Positions 9,850 through 18,824 are shown, counted from the stretch's first letter. The stretch is DNA of 64,000 nucleotides from Leucobacter viscericola (GCF_011299575.1 NZ_CP049863.1:992001-1056000); one strand, 5' to 3'. Program-made: numbers and translations. Notes: generated by a model from the letters alone, not told the origin.

Positions 9850-10682
9850 AGGTTCTTCTCCTGCTGTCGAATGGCGATGTACCAGCGCAGCACGCGGCGC
9901 CGGAAGAGTGAGAGCAGTGCGGTGGCGGCATAGCCGATCACACCGAGCACCAAGATGCCCACCCACATGTCTGTGATCATGAATGACTGCTGTGCGAGCA
10001 ACGTGCGAGCCCCAAGGCCCTCCGACGAGCCGAGCATCTCGCTCGCCACCATCACAACAAACGCGGTAATCAGGCTGACCTGCATGCCCGAGAGGATGCG
10101 CGGGCTGGCCTCGGGCAGTGCAACCGAAAAGATGCGATCCCACCAGCCGAGCCGGTAAATCTTGCCCACCGCGCGCCGATCGGGATCAACGGCGTGAATG
10201 CCGTCGATGGTCGAGATGAGCACTGGAAAGACCGCCGACAGGGTGATCGAGAGGATGCGCGTCTCGTTACCGAATCCGATGAGCGCAACAAAAATCGGCA
10301 CGAGCGCAACGGGCGGGATGGCCCGAAAGAAATGGATCGTCGGCTCGAGCAGCCACGACAGCCAGCGCACAGTGCCGAGCAACAGGCCCAGCAGCACCCC
10401 GATGACGCAGGCGAGCGCAAACGAGAGCGCCAGGTTACCAACCGAGGATCCCACATCTCCCCAGAACGCGGGGGTGCCGAGCAGCGTGACGAACTGGTTC
10501 AGGATCGCCTGCAGCGGCGGAAAGAATGTGTTCGTCGAGCCGGCCGAAACGATCCACCACAGAGCGAGCAGCAGGATCGGCACTAGTATCTCTGCCCCGA
10601 TGAGCAGCCACCGCGGCAGACCACTGCGCCGCTGGCGACGCGCCTCACGCGTGCGAATAAGAACGGTTGAGGTTACCGACAT
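9846..10682 (-). CDS. ABC transporter permease (second), NitT/TauT type
   Basis: Integral membrane permease of 278 residues with about six hydrophobic segments and the cytoplasmic coupling motif of the SsuC/TauC family (EASPRILSGMQVS region). The ATG at 10682 overlaps the upstream permease stop as TGATG and has an AGG ribosome site, which rules out the start 19 codons upstream. Together with the permease at 11461 it would form a heterodimeric channel; most family members use a homodimer, so two different permease genes in a row is worth noting. Confidence 0.88.
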   Translation of the reverse strand: MSVTSTVLIRTREARRQRRSGLPRWLLIGAEILVPILLLALWWIVSAGSTNTFFPPLQAILNQFVTLLGTPAFWGDVGSSVGNLALSFALACVIGVLLGLLLGTVRWLSWLLEPTIHFFRAIPPVALVPIFVALIGFGNETRILSITLSAVFPVLISTIDGIHAVDPDRRAVGKIYRLGWWDRIFSVALPEASPRILSGMQVSLITAFVVMVASEMLGSSEGLGARTLLAQQSFMITDMWVGILVLGVIGYAATALLSLFRRRVLRWYIAIRQQEKNL

Positions 10683-11461
10683 CACACAACCTGCTTTCGA
10701 TATTGGGGGTGCCAGTGCAAGAGGCGACGCTCGCCCCACTGGCTCAGGCCCTGCACGATCAGCCCCAGAATGCCGAGGATCAGCACGTACGCGAAGAGTT
10801 GATCCTGGTTACCCGTGATCTGCGCGAGCAGCAGGCTCTGACCGAGCCCCGGGCCACCACCCAACAACCCGGCAACCACTGCCACGATGAGCGCGGTGGG
10901 GGCCGCCACCCGCACCGCCGTGCCAATGTAGGGCAGCGCGCTCGGCAGCACTACACTGCCAAGAATTTCGGATCGGCTCAGCCCGTACGAGCGGGCGGTT
11001 GCCGTGGCGACGGGATCCGTGTCGAACACGCCCGCCGACGACTGCACCACAATCGACACAAAGCAGCCCATAAACACGAGGAACACCCCCATGCCGCTGG
11101 TTGGCCCAAGTACGAGCACCACGATGGGAAGAATAACGATGGGCGGGATCGGCTTCAAGAACTCGAGCGGGATCCGCGTCGCGTGCATGGCGAGCGGCGA
11201 GACCCCGATCCCGATGCCCAACGCCACACCGGCAACCGTCGCGATGACGAGTCCCAGCAGTGCCATGTACAGGGTCTCCCCCGTTGCCGCCCACATCGCG
11301 GGGGTGGCAAGCAACTTCGCGAGGGCACCAAGGGCATCTGTGGCAGAGGGCAGCGGTGACTCGCTCAGCGGGCCCACCGTGGCGGCGAACTGCCAGAGGC
11401 AGATCGCCGCCACGACGCCGAGAGCGCCGATGCCGTACTGGAGCAGTCGAGATTCTCGCAT
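10682..11461 (-). CDS. ABC transporter permease (first), NitT/TauT type
   Basis: Membrane permease of 259 residues, BPD_transp_1 superfamily. An N-terminal membrane segment is followed by about five further helices. The coupling region reads FLKPIPPIVILPI and SYGLSRSEILGSVVLPSALPY, typical of SsuC-like proteins. It follows the substrate-binding protein gene by 9 bp and overlaps the second permease gene. It takes part in ATP-driven uptake of a small anionic or organic solute. Confidence 0.88.
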   Translation of the reverse strand: MRESRLLQYGIGALGVVAAICLWQFAATVGPLSESPLPSATDALGALAKLLATPAMWAATGETLYMALLGLVIATVAGVALGIGIGVSPLAMHATRIPLEFLKPIPPIVILPIVVLVLGPTSGMGVFLVFMGCFVSIVVQSSAGVFDTDPVATATARSYGLSRSEILGSVVLPSALPYIGTAVRVAAPTALIVAVVAGLLGGGPGLGQSLLLAQITGNQDQLFAYVLILGILGLIVQGLSQWGERRLLHWHPQYRKQVV

Positions 11462-11470
11462 GGCTGTGAG

Positions 11471-12481
11471 CTAGTCCTTCAGAATGACGCCGTCGAGATC
11501 GACGGGCTTTGCCAGGAAGCCGAGCTTCACCATCTTTTCGTTCGGACGATTGAGGTCTTCAATTACAACCTCTGTCGGCCACACCGGCAGCTTGACCTGG
11601 TCGATGGTCAGCTTCGACTTGGTGTAGTCGAGACCCGCCTGGATCGCCTCGTCGGCGTGCGCCGTGGCATACTCGTTCGACTTCACGATCGCCCGCTGGA
11701 AAGCGGCGATGGCGTCGGGTTTCGCCTCGATGGTGCTGGTGCCTGCGACCCACAGCCCCGTTGCGCCCTCCTCAAAGAAGCCAACCGAGGGCGCCGCGAG
11801 CTGCACCGCGCCGGCGTCTTCCGCCTCGGAGGTGAAGGGGTTCACCAGGCCCGCCGCGTCAACTGTGCCACTCTTGAGCGCTGCCACGGCCGAGGTGAAA
11901 TCGAGCACGACCCACTTCACACCCGTGGCCGGGTCGATGCCGGCCCGCTCCAGTTCGTCCGCGATCACAACTTCAAGCTGAGCCTTGCGCGCGGGGATCG
12001 CGATCGTTTTACCCCCGAGCCCTTTGACGTCGGTGATGCCGCTCGCGGCGCTCGCGAACAGGCCGGTGTCGTCCAGTTCAGCGGGATTCGCTGCCTGAGC
12101 GGAACCGGGAGCATAACCGTCAGCCGCACCAACAACCTTGAGAGGCACACCCTGGCTGAGTGCGTTGAGCAGCGGAATGCTCGGCGAGTAGGCGATGTCG
12201 ACCTGTCCACTCTGCGCTGCCGCGAGTCCGGCCGGGGGGTTGGCAACGATCGAGGTCTCGATCTTGAGGCCCTCGTCTTCGAAGAATCCCTGCTTGATGC
12301 CCGTGATGAGGCTGCCGTCGGAGGTGAGTCCGATCGTTGCGACCTTCAGGGTGGTGAGCTCTTTGCCTGACGCAGACTTACTCGTGTCTGCGGCGGTATC
12401 GCCCGAACTGCACGCGGAGAGCATGAGGGCCGCGGCGGGGATCAGCGCGAGCGCTGCGATAAGGCGTTTGGGTTTGTGCAT
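11471..12481 (-). CDS. ABC substrate-binding lipoprotein, NMT1/SsuA-like
   Basis: Extracytoplasmic solute-binding protein of 336 residues. It has a lipoprotein signal peptide with lipobox LSAC (Cys24), a Ser/Asp/Lys-rich linker, and then a periplasmic-binding fold beginning LKVATIGLTSDGSLITG, as in sulfonate/nitrate/thiamine-precursor binding proteins. The ATG at 12481 has AAGGAG at 7 nt. It is the first gene of the operon SBP-permease-permease-ATPase-sulfatase. The promoter region contains two palindromes matched to the divergent TetR gene. Presumed ligand: the compound the sulfatase later cleaves (inference). Confidence 0.88.
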   Translation of the reverse strand: MHKPKRLIAALALIPAAALMLSACSSGDTAADTSKSASGKELTTLKVATIGLTSDGSLITGIKQGFFEDEGLKIETSIVANPPAGLAAAQSGQVDIAYSPSIPLLNALSQGVPLKVVGAADGYAPGSAQAANPAELDDTGLFASAASGITDVKGLGGKTIAIPARKAQLEVVIADELERAGIDPATGVKWVVLDFTSAVAALKSGTVDAAGLVNPFTSEAEDAGAVQLAAPSVGFFEEGATGLWVAGTSTIEAKPDAIAAFQRAIVKSNEYATAHADEAIQAGLDYTKSKLTIDQVKLPVWPTEVVIEDLNRPNEKMVKLGFLAKPVDLDGVILKD

Positions 12482-12535
12482 GAACGACTCCTTCGTCGGG
12501 GTGGGGTGGCGTGGATCCCCAACCACTTCGTTTAA

Positions 12536-12549
12536 TCACCAAGTGGTGA
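12536..12549. promoter_or_regulatory. TetR operator 1 (TCACCAAGTGGTGA)
   Basis: Inverted repeat with 6-bp arms TCACCA/TGGTGA around two bases, extended by flanking TTTA and TAAA. A near-identical site lies 67 bp away at 12603. It sits 55 bp upstream of the ABC operon start codon, in the region divergent with tetR. Confidence 0.75.
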
Positions 12550-12602
12550 CTAAAGAATAATCGTTCCGCTGCCCGCAAAGATCACGGAGAGATAACGATT
12601 AA

Positions 12603-12616
12603 TCACCAACTGGTGA
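12603..12616. promoter_or_regulatory. TetR operator 2 (TCACCAACTGGTGA)
   Basis: Second copy of the palindrome, again preceded by TTAA. It lies 68 bp upstream of the tetR start codon. The pair suggests one repressor controlling both the ABC-sulfatase operon and its own gene. Confidence 0.75.
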
Positions 12617-12683
12617 CGAAAAACCAAATGAGCTTCAGCGCACGCTCGAAATGCCTACACTCAAGTAAGAAGTTAGGAGACGC

Positions 12684-13292
12684 ATGCCGAAGATCGTTGA
12701 CCACGATGAGCGTCGCGCGCACATCACCGAGGCCGTCACAAACATCATCATTCGCGACGGCTTCGATCGTGTCACCATGCGTGAAATCGCCGCCGAAGCT
12801 GGGTACGCCCACGGCGCCATCGCCCGCTACTTCCCCGACAAACAGAGCCTCTTAACCGCAGCCTTCCTTCACGTTTTTCTCGGCGCCCACGACCGCATTC
12901 TCGCCCGCACTGCCGGATCGCGCGGCCTCGCTGCCCTCGGCCTCATGTCGCGCGAACTGCTCCCCTTCGAGGAGATGGGCTCGGAGATCTCGCGCGTGGT
13001 GCTCTCCTTCTGGGATCGCGCCGCACAAAACGCCGAGCTGTGGCAGCTGCACCACGAGTACATCGTGCAGCGTCGCGAACTCATCCGTCAGTTTCTCACC
13101 GAGGCACACGAGGACGGCGAACTCGCAGGCAACCTCGACATCGAAACCGCGGTCAATCAGGTCGCCGCACAAAACGCGGGCTGGCAGATGATGGCGGTTC
13201 TCGTACCCGAGTCCGCCACCACCGAGAACCTGCAGGCCAGCATCGACGCGATGCTGGCTGGTCTGCGGGCTCCCGTTGCCGAGTCCCGCTAG
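12684..13292 (+). CDS. TetR/AcrR family regulator
   Basis: Repressor of 202 residues. The N-terminal helix-turn-helix covers about residues 8-55 (MREIAAEAGYAHGAIARYFPDK), followed by an all-helical ligand-binding domain of the BetI-like type. The start MPKIVDHDERR closely resembles the second TetR at 15181 (MPKIIDHDQRR), so the two are paralogues. AGGAG precedes the ATG. It is divergent from the ABC-sulfatase operon with two identical-type palindromes between, which makes it the likely local repressor of that operon and of itself. The inducer is unknown. Confidence 0.88.
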   Translation: MPKIVDHDERRAHITEAVTNIIIRDGFDRVTMREIAAEAGYAHGAIARYFPDKQSLLTAAFLHVFLGAHDRILARTAGSRGLAALGLMSRELLPFEEMGSEISRVVLSFWDRAAQNAELWQLHHEYIVQRRELIRQFLTEAHEDGELAGNLDIETAVNQVAAQNAGWQMMAVLVPESATTENLQASIDAMLAGLRAPVAESR

Positions 13293-13350
13293 CGCACTGT
13301 TACTTCCACACCGCGCTAGCGCACTGCTACTTCCACACCTCGCTAGCGCT
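13287..13350. repeat. 27-bp tandem repeat containing both convergent stop codons
   Basis: Two 27-bp units (13287-13313 and 13314-13340) that differ at two positions are followed by a third partial unit. Each begins CGCTAGCGC; its GCTAGC palindrome supplies TAG on both strands. The first unit contains the tetR stop codon and the partial unit contains the GMC oxidoreductase stop codon. The unit may act as an intergenic spacer; no terminator hairpin is obvious beyond GCGCTAGCGC. Confidence 0.8.
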
Positions 13351-14911
13351 CCCCCGCCAACACAAACTTCGCGCCGAGCTCACCGATCAGGATCGCGGGC
13401 GCGTTGGTGTTGCCCGTCGTCACGCGCGGCATGATCGAAGCATCAATGACCCGCAGCCCATCAACACCGTGCACCGCGAGGCGCGGTGAGACGACCGCCT
13501 GGTCGTCGACGCCCATCTTGCAGGTGCCAACCTGGTGGTGGTAGGTCGCAAGGGTTTCGCGCACGTAGTTCACGAGGTCTTCCCCGTCGCCAATTTCGGG
13601 GCCCGGGTAGACCTCTTTGGCACCCCACTCACCTGCGAGCGCCTCCTGGCGACCGATCCGCCGACACTGCTCGACCGAGGCAACGAGGGAGGCCACGTCG
13701 TCCTCGTGCCCGAGTGCGTTGAGGTCGATGAGCGTGGGGTCCTCGGGGTTCGGGCCCGACAGTTTGAGCGAACCGCGGGCCTGTGGGGTGACCAGACCAC
13801 CGAGCAGCGAAAAGCCATCGCTCGAGCGCGGCTCAAGGTACTCGCCGTACATCGGCACCGAAAAGTGGATCGGCTGCGTGTCGGGTCGGTCGAGGCCCTC
13901 GCGGCTCTCCCAGAAATGGTGGGTCTGCGTGACCGAGACCCACGGCTGCGGCACCCCAACCGGCTTCTCCGTCTCAAAGATAACCGGGGCCAAGAAGTGA
14001 TCGTGCAGGTTCTTGCCCACTCCCGGCAGGTCAACCACGGACTCGATCCCGATCTCGCTCAGCTCATCAGCCGGGCCGATGCCAGAGCGCAGCAGCACAC
14101 GGGGTGAGTCGAGGGCACCCGCTGCAAGAATCACCTCGTCGGCAAACAGCTCACGCGTCTCGCCGTTCTGGGCAAAGCGCACGCCGCTCACACGGGGCGC
14201 CTCGTCAGATCCCTCCGCGCGATCCGCGAAGATCAGCTCGTGCACCCAGCACCCGGTCTCAACCGTCACGCGATCCCGCACCGGCTTGAGATACGCCATG
14301 TAGGTATTCAGTCGCCGACCATTGATCGCGGTGATCTGCTGCTGCGAGATGCCCTCGAGTGTTGCACCGTTGTAGTCGGGGTTGCGGGGCAGCCCCTCCT
14401 GCACACCGGCGTCGATGATCGACTGCTGGATCGGCGTGAGCTCGTACTCGTCCGTCACGTCGAGCAGCCCGTCGGTGCCGCGCAGCGCGGGATCGCCGTT
14501 GCCGTGGAAGTTCTCGATCGCCTTGTAGACGGGGAGCACGTCTTCCCAGGCCCAGCCTTCGTTGCCGAGCGAGGCCCAGTGGTCAAAATCAACGGGAGAG
14601 CAGCGCACCCAGATCATGGCGTTCAGTGCGTGGGATCCGCCGAGCACTCGACCGCGGGGCAGGTGGATGCGGTGGCCGTTGGCGCCGGGCTGCGGAACCG
14701 TGCGGTAGTCCCAGTCATCGGGGCTGTGCCACAGCTCGGGCATGCGAGCGGGGTCGTGGATCGCGGGATTCGTGTCCTCGCCACCCGCTTCAACCACGGT
14801 GACGCTCACACCCGCGTCAGCAAGTCGGCGGGCGACAACGGCCCCGGCCGATCCTGCGCCAACAACGATGACACTCTTCGGCACCGACACCTGTTCAGAC
14901 TGCTCCGACAT
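13343..14911 (-). CDS. GMC family FAD oxidoreductase (choline dehydrogenase-like)
   Basis: Flavoprotein of 522 residues that oxidises an alcohol to an aldehyde or ketone. The N-terminal Rossmann motif [15 protein letters not shown] is at about 15-29, with EAGGED closing the ADP-binding unit. [18 protein letters not shown] is the GMC signature 1 and [16 protein letters not shown] is signature 2. The C-terminal half holds THHQVGTC-type His ([11 protein letters not shown]) and the [11 protein letters not shown] region next to the active site. The ATG at 14911 has AAAGGAG. It is divergent from the TetR at 15181 and convergent with the TetR at 12684. The specific alcohol is unknown. Confidence 0.9.
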   Translation of the reverse strand: MSEQSEQVSVPKSVIVVGAGSAGAVVARRLADAGVSVTVVEAGGEDTNPAIHDPARMPELWHSPDDWDYRTVPQPGANGHRIHLPRGRVLGGSHALNAMIWVRCSPVDFDHWASLGNEGWAWEDVLPVYKAIENFHGNGDPALRGTDGLLDVTDEYELTPIQQSIIDAGVQEGLPRNPDYNGATLEGISQQQITAINGRRLNTYMAYLKPVRDRVTVETGCWVHELIFADRAEGSDEAPRVSGVRFAQNGETRELFADEVILAAGALDSPRVLLRSGIGPADELSEIGIESVVDLPGVGKNLHDHFLAPVIFETEKPVGVPQPWVSVTQTHHFWESREGLDRPDTQPIHFSVPMYGEYLEPRSSDGFSLLGGLVTPQARGSLKLSGPNPEDPTLIDLNALGHEDDVASLVASVEQCRRIGRQEALAGEWGAKEVYPGPEIGDGEDLVNYVRETLATYHHQVGTCKMGVDDQAVVSPRLAVHGVDGLRVIDASIMPRVTTGNTNAPAILIGELGAKFVLAGER

Positions 14912-15051
14912 CGAGATCTCCTTTCGGGGCGCGGCACCATCGCCGCACACTTGTTTCCAGAATTCCACTCGCGCGCGCGAGGGTCGAGCGCAGCTTCAGG
15001 GCGTGCACTGTAAGCCAAGCAGAGAGCCCTCGGGAACAAGACGAGCTTTTG

Positions 15052-15067
15052 AACTAAACAGTTAGTT
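15052..15067. promoter_or_regulatory. Inverted repeat AACTAA-N4-TTAGTT
   Basis: Perfect 6-bp arms around ACAG in the AT-rich region between the GMC oxidoreductase and the divergent tetR, with a partial copy (CTAACTG) just downstream. It is a candidate operator for the GMC gene. It differs from the TCTAC-type site nearer tetR. Confidence 0.5.
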
Positions 15068-15135
15068 ATTGCACCTAACTGCCGTGAACAATATGCACAC
15101 AAGCAATAAGAATCCGAAAATTATTAGTTTTTTCG

Positions 15136-15149
15136 TCTACAATTGCAGA
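15136..15149. promoter_or_regulatory. TCTAC-N4-GCAGA operator upstream of tetR
   Basis: TCTACAATTGCAGA lies 31 bp upstream of the tetR start codon. It matches, with one changed base in the right arm, the inverted repeat TCTAC-N4-GTAGA found in four other divergent promoters (16833, 18749, 21076, 38365). It suggests autoregulation by this TetR. Confidence 0.5.
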
Positions 15150-15180
15150 TATTAAGGACCGTTTTCCCAAGGATGTGACC

Positions 15181-15777
15181 GTGCCAAAAATCATCGATCA
15201 CGACCAGCGGCGTCGCGATATTGTCGAAGTCACCTGGAAGCTCATAGTCGAAGGCGGAATCGAAGCCGCGACAATGCGCGAAATTGCTTCTCGCGCGGGG
15301 TTCGCTAATGGAGCACTCAAACACTACTTCCCGGGCAAAGACGCCATCGTTCGGGGCGCCTACGAGAAGTCTCTCAAGAGCCTCGATGAGCGGCACGCGA
15401 TTCACGTTGCGGGCCTGCGCGGCATCGAGGGGCTTGAGCGATCGGTGCGATACACGCTCCCGATCGCCCAAGAGGATGCGATCGCGGCCCGGGTGCTGAT
15501 CTCGTTCTGGGAACGCTGTGCGTTCAGCACCGAACTCGATCAGGACTACGACGAGCACCTCATCGACTGGAAAAAAGGAATGATGCAGTACCTGCGCGAG
15601 GGGCGCGAAGACGGCGACATCATCACCAAGACACCCGACGAGCAGCTGACAAACGAAATCATCACGATGAACATCGGTGCCACGGTGATGCGCGTCGTCA
15701 GCCCTCGCCTTTTCAACCCCGACCTGCTCCAGGCCCAGGTCACCGACTTTATCGCGCGGCTGCGGCGGGTTGACTAA
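15181..15777 (+). CDS. TetR/AcrR family regulator
   Basis: Repressor of 198 residues, paralogous to the TetR at 12684. The HTH covers residues 8-55 (MREIASRAGFANGALKHYFPGK) and the C-terminal domain is helical. I prefer the GTG at 15181, since AAGGA is 7 nt upstream and the resulting MPKIIDHDQRR start matches the paralogue; a GTG two codons earlier is also possible. It overlaps by 4 bp at the 3' end with the convergent methyltransferase gene. A TCTAC-type half-palindrome precedes it and recurs in nearby promoters, so it may govern the alcohol/ketone/ester cluster to its right (inference). Confidence 0.87.
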   Translation: MPKIIDHDQRRRDIVEVTWKLIVEGGIEAATMREIASRAGFANGALKHYFPGKDAIVRGAYEKSLKSLDERHAIHVAGLRGIEGLERSVRYTLPIAQEDAIAARVLISFWERCAFSTELDQDYDEHLIDWKKGMMQYLREGREDGDIITKTPDEQLTNEIITMNIGATVMRVVSPRLFNPDLLQAQVTDFIARLRRVD

Positions 15778-16757
15778 CCCGCGCTGACCGCGGTGGCAAC
15801 AAGCACACGTGGGCTTCCCGGCAGTGCAACCATGCGCTCCACCTGCCACCCTGTCGCTTCGAGCCACCCCTCAACCTGATCGACCGGGTACACGACGGTC
15901 CCGTCGATATTGAAGTACTCCCCCGCGTGCAGCGCGTCAATACGACGCTGAGCCGGGTCGTTGTCGAGGAAAAAATCGAGCAGCATCAACGTAGCTCCCG
16001 GCGCTGCGGCCTCGCGGGCCGCCTGCAGGATCTGCCGGTTCTGCACCTCGTCGAAACGGTGCAGCACGTGAGTGAGCAGCACGAGGTCGTGCTCACCACC
16101 GGGTTCCGCGGTTTCGGTGTCCGCCGTCTCGATGGTCGTGCGGTGCGCGAATCCCGCCTGCTCAGCGTCAGCGGCAATTGATCCCGCCATGTCGGCGGCA
16201 TACACAAAGCGGGTGTGCAGCTCGGGGTTTTGCGCCATTGCAGCCAGAGAGAACCCGGCCGCCAACCCGCCGAAGTCGAGGGCGCTGCGGTAACCCGAAA
16301 AATCGAAAGCCCTGCCAAACTGCTCGGCATGCAGGGCGTTGTAGGTCATCACGCCGTTCATGAAGTCGCCCCACCCGTCCTCGTCGAGATCGAGCACTCC
16401 AGCGTTGTCAGTGTCGACGGTGTGGTCGTAGCCAAGCCACTGCTTGAAGCTAATGTCTCCGAGAAATCCGATGAACGGCGTGAGATCAACCTCGCCCGCG
16501 CCGCCAAGATAGGTCGCCGCATCTTCCGCTAGCGAGTACTTGCCGTCCACCCGCTCAAGCAACCCGAAGGAGTTCATGGCGTCTGCGAGCGTGCGGACCT
16601 GGCGCTCAGCGCGCTGCGTGGCGCTTGCGATCTGCGCTGCTGTCTGGGGGCCGTCGGCAAGAGCCTTAAACAGGCCAATTCGAGCCGCAGCATCTAGCTG
16701 CTTGGCTCCCATGAAGCCAATTGCGATGTCGACGATACGTTCGGGGGTAGCTGCCAT
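15774..16757 (-). CDS. SAM-dependent O-methyltransferase (plant-type, HIOMT-like)
   Basis: Protein of 327 residues. An N-terminal winged-helix dimerisation domain (about 1-100, with AAARIGLFKALADGPQTAAQIA) precedes a Rossmann methyltransferase domain of the acetylserotonin/caffeate O-methyltransferase family. The SAM loop is unusual, reading ALDFGGLAAGFS rather than the common VDxGGGxG, and LLTHVLHRFDE holds the expected His of the family's catalytic region. AAGGAC precedes the ATG. It is divergent from the alpha/beta hydrolase, with a TCTAC-N4-GTAGA operator between them. It may methylate, or work with demethylation of, a phenolic metabolite (inference). Confidence 0.82.
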   Translation of the reverse strand: MAATPERIVDIAIGFMGAKQLDAAARIGLFKALADGPQTAAQIASATQRAERQVRTLADAMNSFGLLERVDGKYSLAEDAATYLGGAGEVDLTPFIGFLGDISFKQWLGYDHTVDTDNAGVLDLDEDGWGDFMNGVMTYNALHAEQFGRAFDFSGYRSALDFGGLAAGFSLAAMAQNPELHTRFVYAADMAGSIAADAEQAGFAHRTTIETADTETAEPGGEHDLVLLTHVLHRFDEVQNRQILQAAREAAAPGATLMLLDFFLDNDPAQRRIDALHAGEYFNIDGTVVYPVDQVEGWLEATGWQVERMVALPGSPRVLVATAVSAG

Positions 16758-16832
16758 GAGGGTGTCCTTGAGGTGTAGGGCCGCCCTGCAGATGCGGGAC
16801 AGCGATGTCCGGTTTCTCTACTTGCGGGAAAC

Positions 16833-16871
16833 TCTACAACCGTAGACAATAAATGTCCAGCGCAGTAGAGT
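16833..16871 (+). promoter_or_regulatory. TCTAC-N4-GTAGA operator overlapping a promoter for the hydrolase gene
   Basis: TCTACAACCGTAGA (16833-16846) is a perfect inverted repeat and the best copy of the motif. TAGACA at 16843-16848 and TAGAGT at 16866-16871 are 17 bp apart and could be the -35 and -10 elements for the rightward gene, so a bound protein would block the promoter. Confidence 0.6.
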
Positions 16872-16941
16872 CATGCTAATCGCTCTCCGCCGAACATAAA
16901 AACACTTTTGCGCACCCCAGCGCACAGCAGAAAGGGCCACC

Positions 16942-17691
16942 ATGCCGCTCAGCTTCCGCCGCTTTCCCACCGCCAAGCAGGATCGGCCGCCAGTGATACT
17001 GCTGCACGGTTTTGCATCGAGCGCGAGCGAGGATTACCTCACCACAGGCTGGGCAAGGTCACTCAATGCGGCCGGCCGATCCGCCATCGCCATCGACCTC
17101 CCCGCCCACGGCAACAACCCCCCGCTAGCCTCCGCCAGCGAGGCAGCCACCTCGGCCACGGTCTCCGCGATCCTCGAGACAATCGACGCCGCGATCTCAC
17201 CCGAATCCGAGGGCGCGGGGTCCAGCACAGCCGAGTTTGACGTCATTGGCTATTCACTCGGCGCGCGGCTGGCCTGGGAACTCCCGCTGGCTACTCCGCG
17301 CGTGCGTCGCCTCGCACTGGGTGGGCTGAGTCCGATTGAGCCATTTTCAGCCATTGATCCGGCTGAACTTCGGGGAGCACTCACCGGCACCGCACCCCAG
17401 AACCCGCTCGTCGGCATAATGGCCAACCTCATCTCGACCCCCGGGAAAGACACCGCATCACTCGAACTTCTCATTCAAGGGCTCGCCGCAGAGCCCTTCA
17501 CGCCGCAGCGCGGGGGCCCGCAGATCCCCACCCTCTTCGTAGCCGGCAGCAGCGACGCACTCACGGAGGGCATTGACGACCTGGCCGCGGGGCTGCCCCG
17601 CGCCTCGGTGACCCGAGTGCCCGGGGATCACCGCGAGGCCCTCGACAGCGCCGAGTTTCGCTCGACGGCAATCGAGTTTCTCGCGGAATAA
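16942..17691 (+). CDS. Alpha/beta hydrolase
   Basis: Hydrolase of 249 residues. The oxyanion-hole segment ILLHGF is near residue 20, the nucleophile elbow GYSLGAR (Ser) is near residue 101, and a C-terminal Asp (AGSSDAL) and His (VPGDHREAL) complete the triad. No signal peptide is present, so it is cytoplasmic. The substrate is unknown; enol-lactones, C-C bonds or esters are typical. It is convergent with the aldo/keto reductase remnant, 5 bp away. Confidence 0.83.
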   Translation: MPLSFRRFPTAKQDRPPVILLHGFASSASEDYLTTGWARSLNAAGRSAIAIDLPAHGNNPPLASASEAATSATVSAILETIDAAISPESEGAGSSTAEFDVIGYSLGARLAWELPLATPRVRRLALGGLSPIEPFSAIDPAELRGALTGTAPQNPLVGIMANLISTPGKDTASLELLIQGLAAEPFTPQRGGPQIPTLFVAGSSDALTEGIDDLAAGLPRASVTRVPGDHREALDSAEFRSTAIEFLAE

Positions 17692-17696
17692 CACCG

Positions 17697-18685
17697 CTAC
17701 GAGTTCCACACTCCATCGGGGCGCACCTCGCGGTCTAACCAGAGCTCGGCCGTAACCTCGCGAAGTCGCTCCGCCCCAACCGCCTCCAGCAGCGCTATTG
17801 CTCCGAGGTTATCCTCGAGCTGCCGCACGCTCGACGCGCCAAACAGCACGTTGGCGGTTGCCGGATTGGCGAGACAGAACGCAATTCCGAGCTGCGCGGG
17901 TGACGCACCGAGGGAATCGGCGATCCTCTTTACCCGGGGATACGCAGCAACGATGCGCTCGCGAATCCCACCGACATCGGCACCAATTTTTCGTTCGGGG
18001 CGGAGCTTTCCAACGAGAATTCCCCCTCGAACGCATCAGAGGCCTGCAGCGCAAGTGTGCCATCGCCGAACCACTCGCCGTAATAGGAACCCTCCGCCAT
18101 ACTCCGCCGCACGAGGCCATACTTCAGCTGCGCAAAACTCGGCGGGGTGAGCGACTCCTTCTCAGCCGTATCGAGCGCCAGCTGCAGGGCCTGAGCGGGC
18201 CAGTTATTCACGCCCCAGCTCGTAAAACTCCCGACGTCCATCTCCGCCTGCACGTCTCGCACCACCTGCGCGATGTCGACGTCCCCCACAAAATCGCCCA
18301 CCACAACGGTTTCGAACGACTCCGGCCCTCCCCTGCCAGCTCCGATTCGGTCCAGCGAAACACGCATCTGCTCGGCAAAACCGGTCTGCGGGTACTCCCA
18401 CAACCAGAGCTTGCCGCAGAGCTGATAGGCCTCGCGGGCAAGGCCAATCTCGCGAATCGCTTCACCAAAGAGCAGGTCGGTGCGCGAGGCCTCGGCGTGC
18501 GGCCCCATGTTGTAGTAGGCCACGTCAAAGAACCCGGCACCAAGATCAACCGCGCGTTGAATGAGCGCGAGGCGATCCTCGAACTCCATTCGATCCCAGA
18601 TATTCCAGGACCCGAGAGCCACAACCGGAACGACGGGCCCTCCCGGCCCGAGCTGACGAACGGGAACCTCTACTGCGAGTGTCAC
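17697..18685 (-). pseudogene. Aldo/keto reductase, frameshifted
   Basis: The N-terminal part starts at a GTG (18685, AAGGAGG ribosome site) and runs to a run of five C at 18022-18026, which is five G on the coding strand. From there the correct protein continues in another frame: GILVGKLRPERKIGADVGG, then PAQLGIAF, TANVLFGASSV and LWLDREV, ending at 17697. Six G would restore one 329-residue protein that aligns along its length with the homologue at 22315 (321 residues), including LFGASSV. Length is one base short of a multiple of three. Like that homologue it has Gly-Asp (VVVGDF) where AKRs have the catalytic His. It is divergent from the SDR at 18825. It is either a recent pseudogene or a homopolymer error. 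Confidence 0.85.
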
Positions 18686-18735
18686 GGGTGCCTCCTTGCA
18701 CGGGACGCGGCTTGAGTGGATCTCAAACCGCAGTA

Positions 18736-18764
18736 TCGACTTTTATTTTCTACGTTCGTATAAT
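18736..18764 (+). promoter_or_regulatory. Promoter with overlapping TCTAC-type operator
   Basis: TCGACT (18736-18741) and TATAAT (18759-18764) are 17 bp apart, a good vegetative promoter for the SDR at 18825. TCTACGTTCGTATA at 18749-18762 covers the spacer and -10 and contains the inverted repeat TACG-N2-CGTA. Confidence 0.65.
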
Positions 18765-18824
18765 ATCAGCCGTGAGGATCTTCTCACCACCAGGCGCATC
18801 TCACCATCAGACATTGGAGTCACC

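Noticed and set aside
13287..13350. Possible CRISPR-like direct repeats
   Set aside because: Units are contiguous with no spacers and no cas genes are present; it is a plain tandem repeat.
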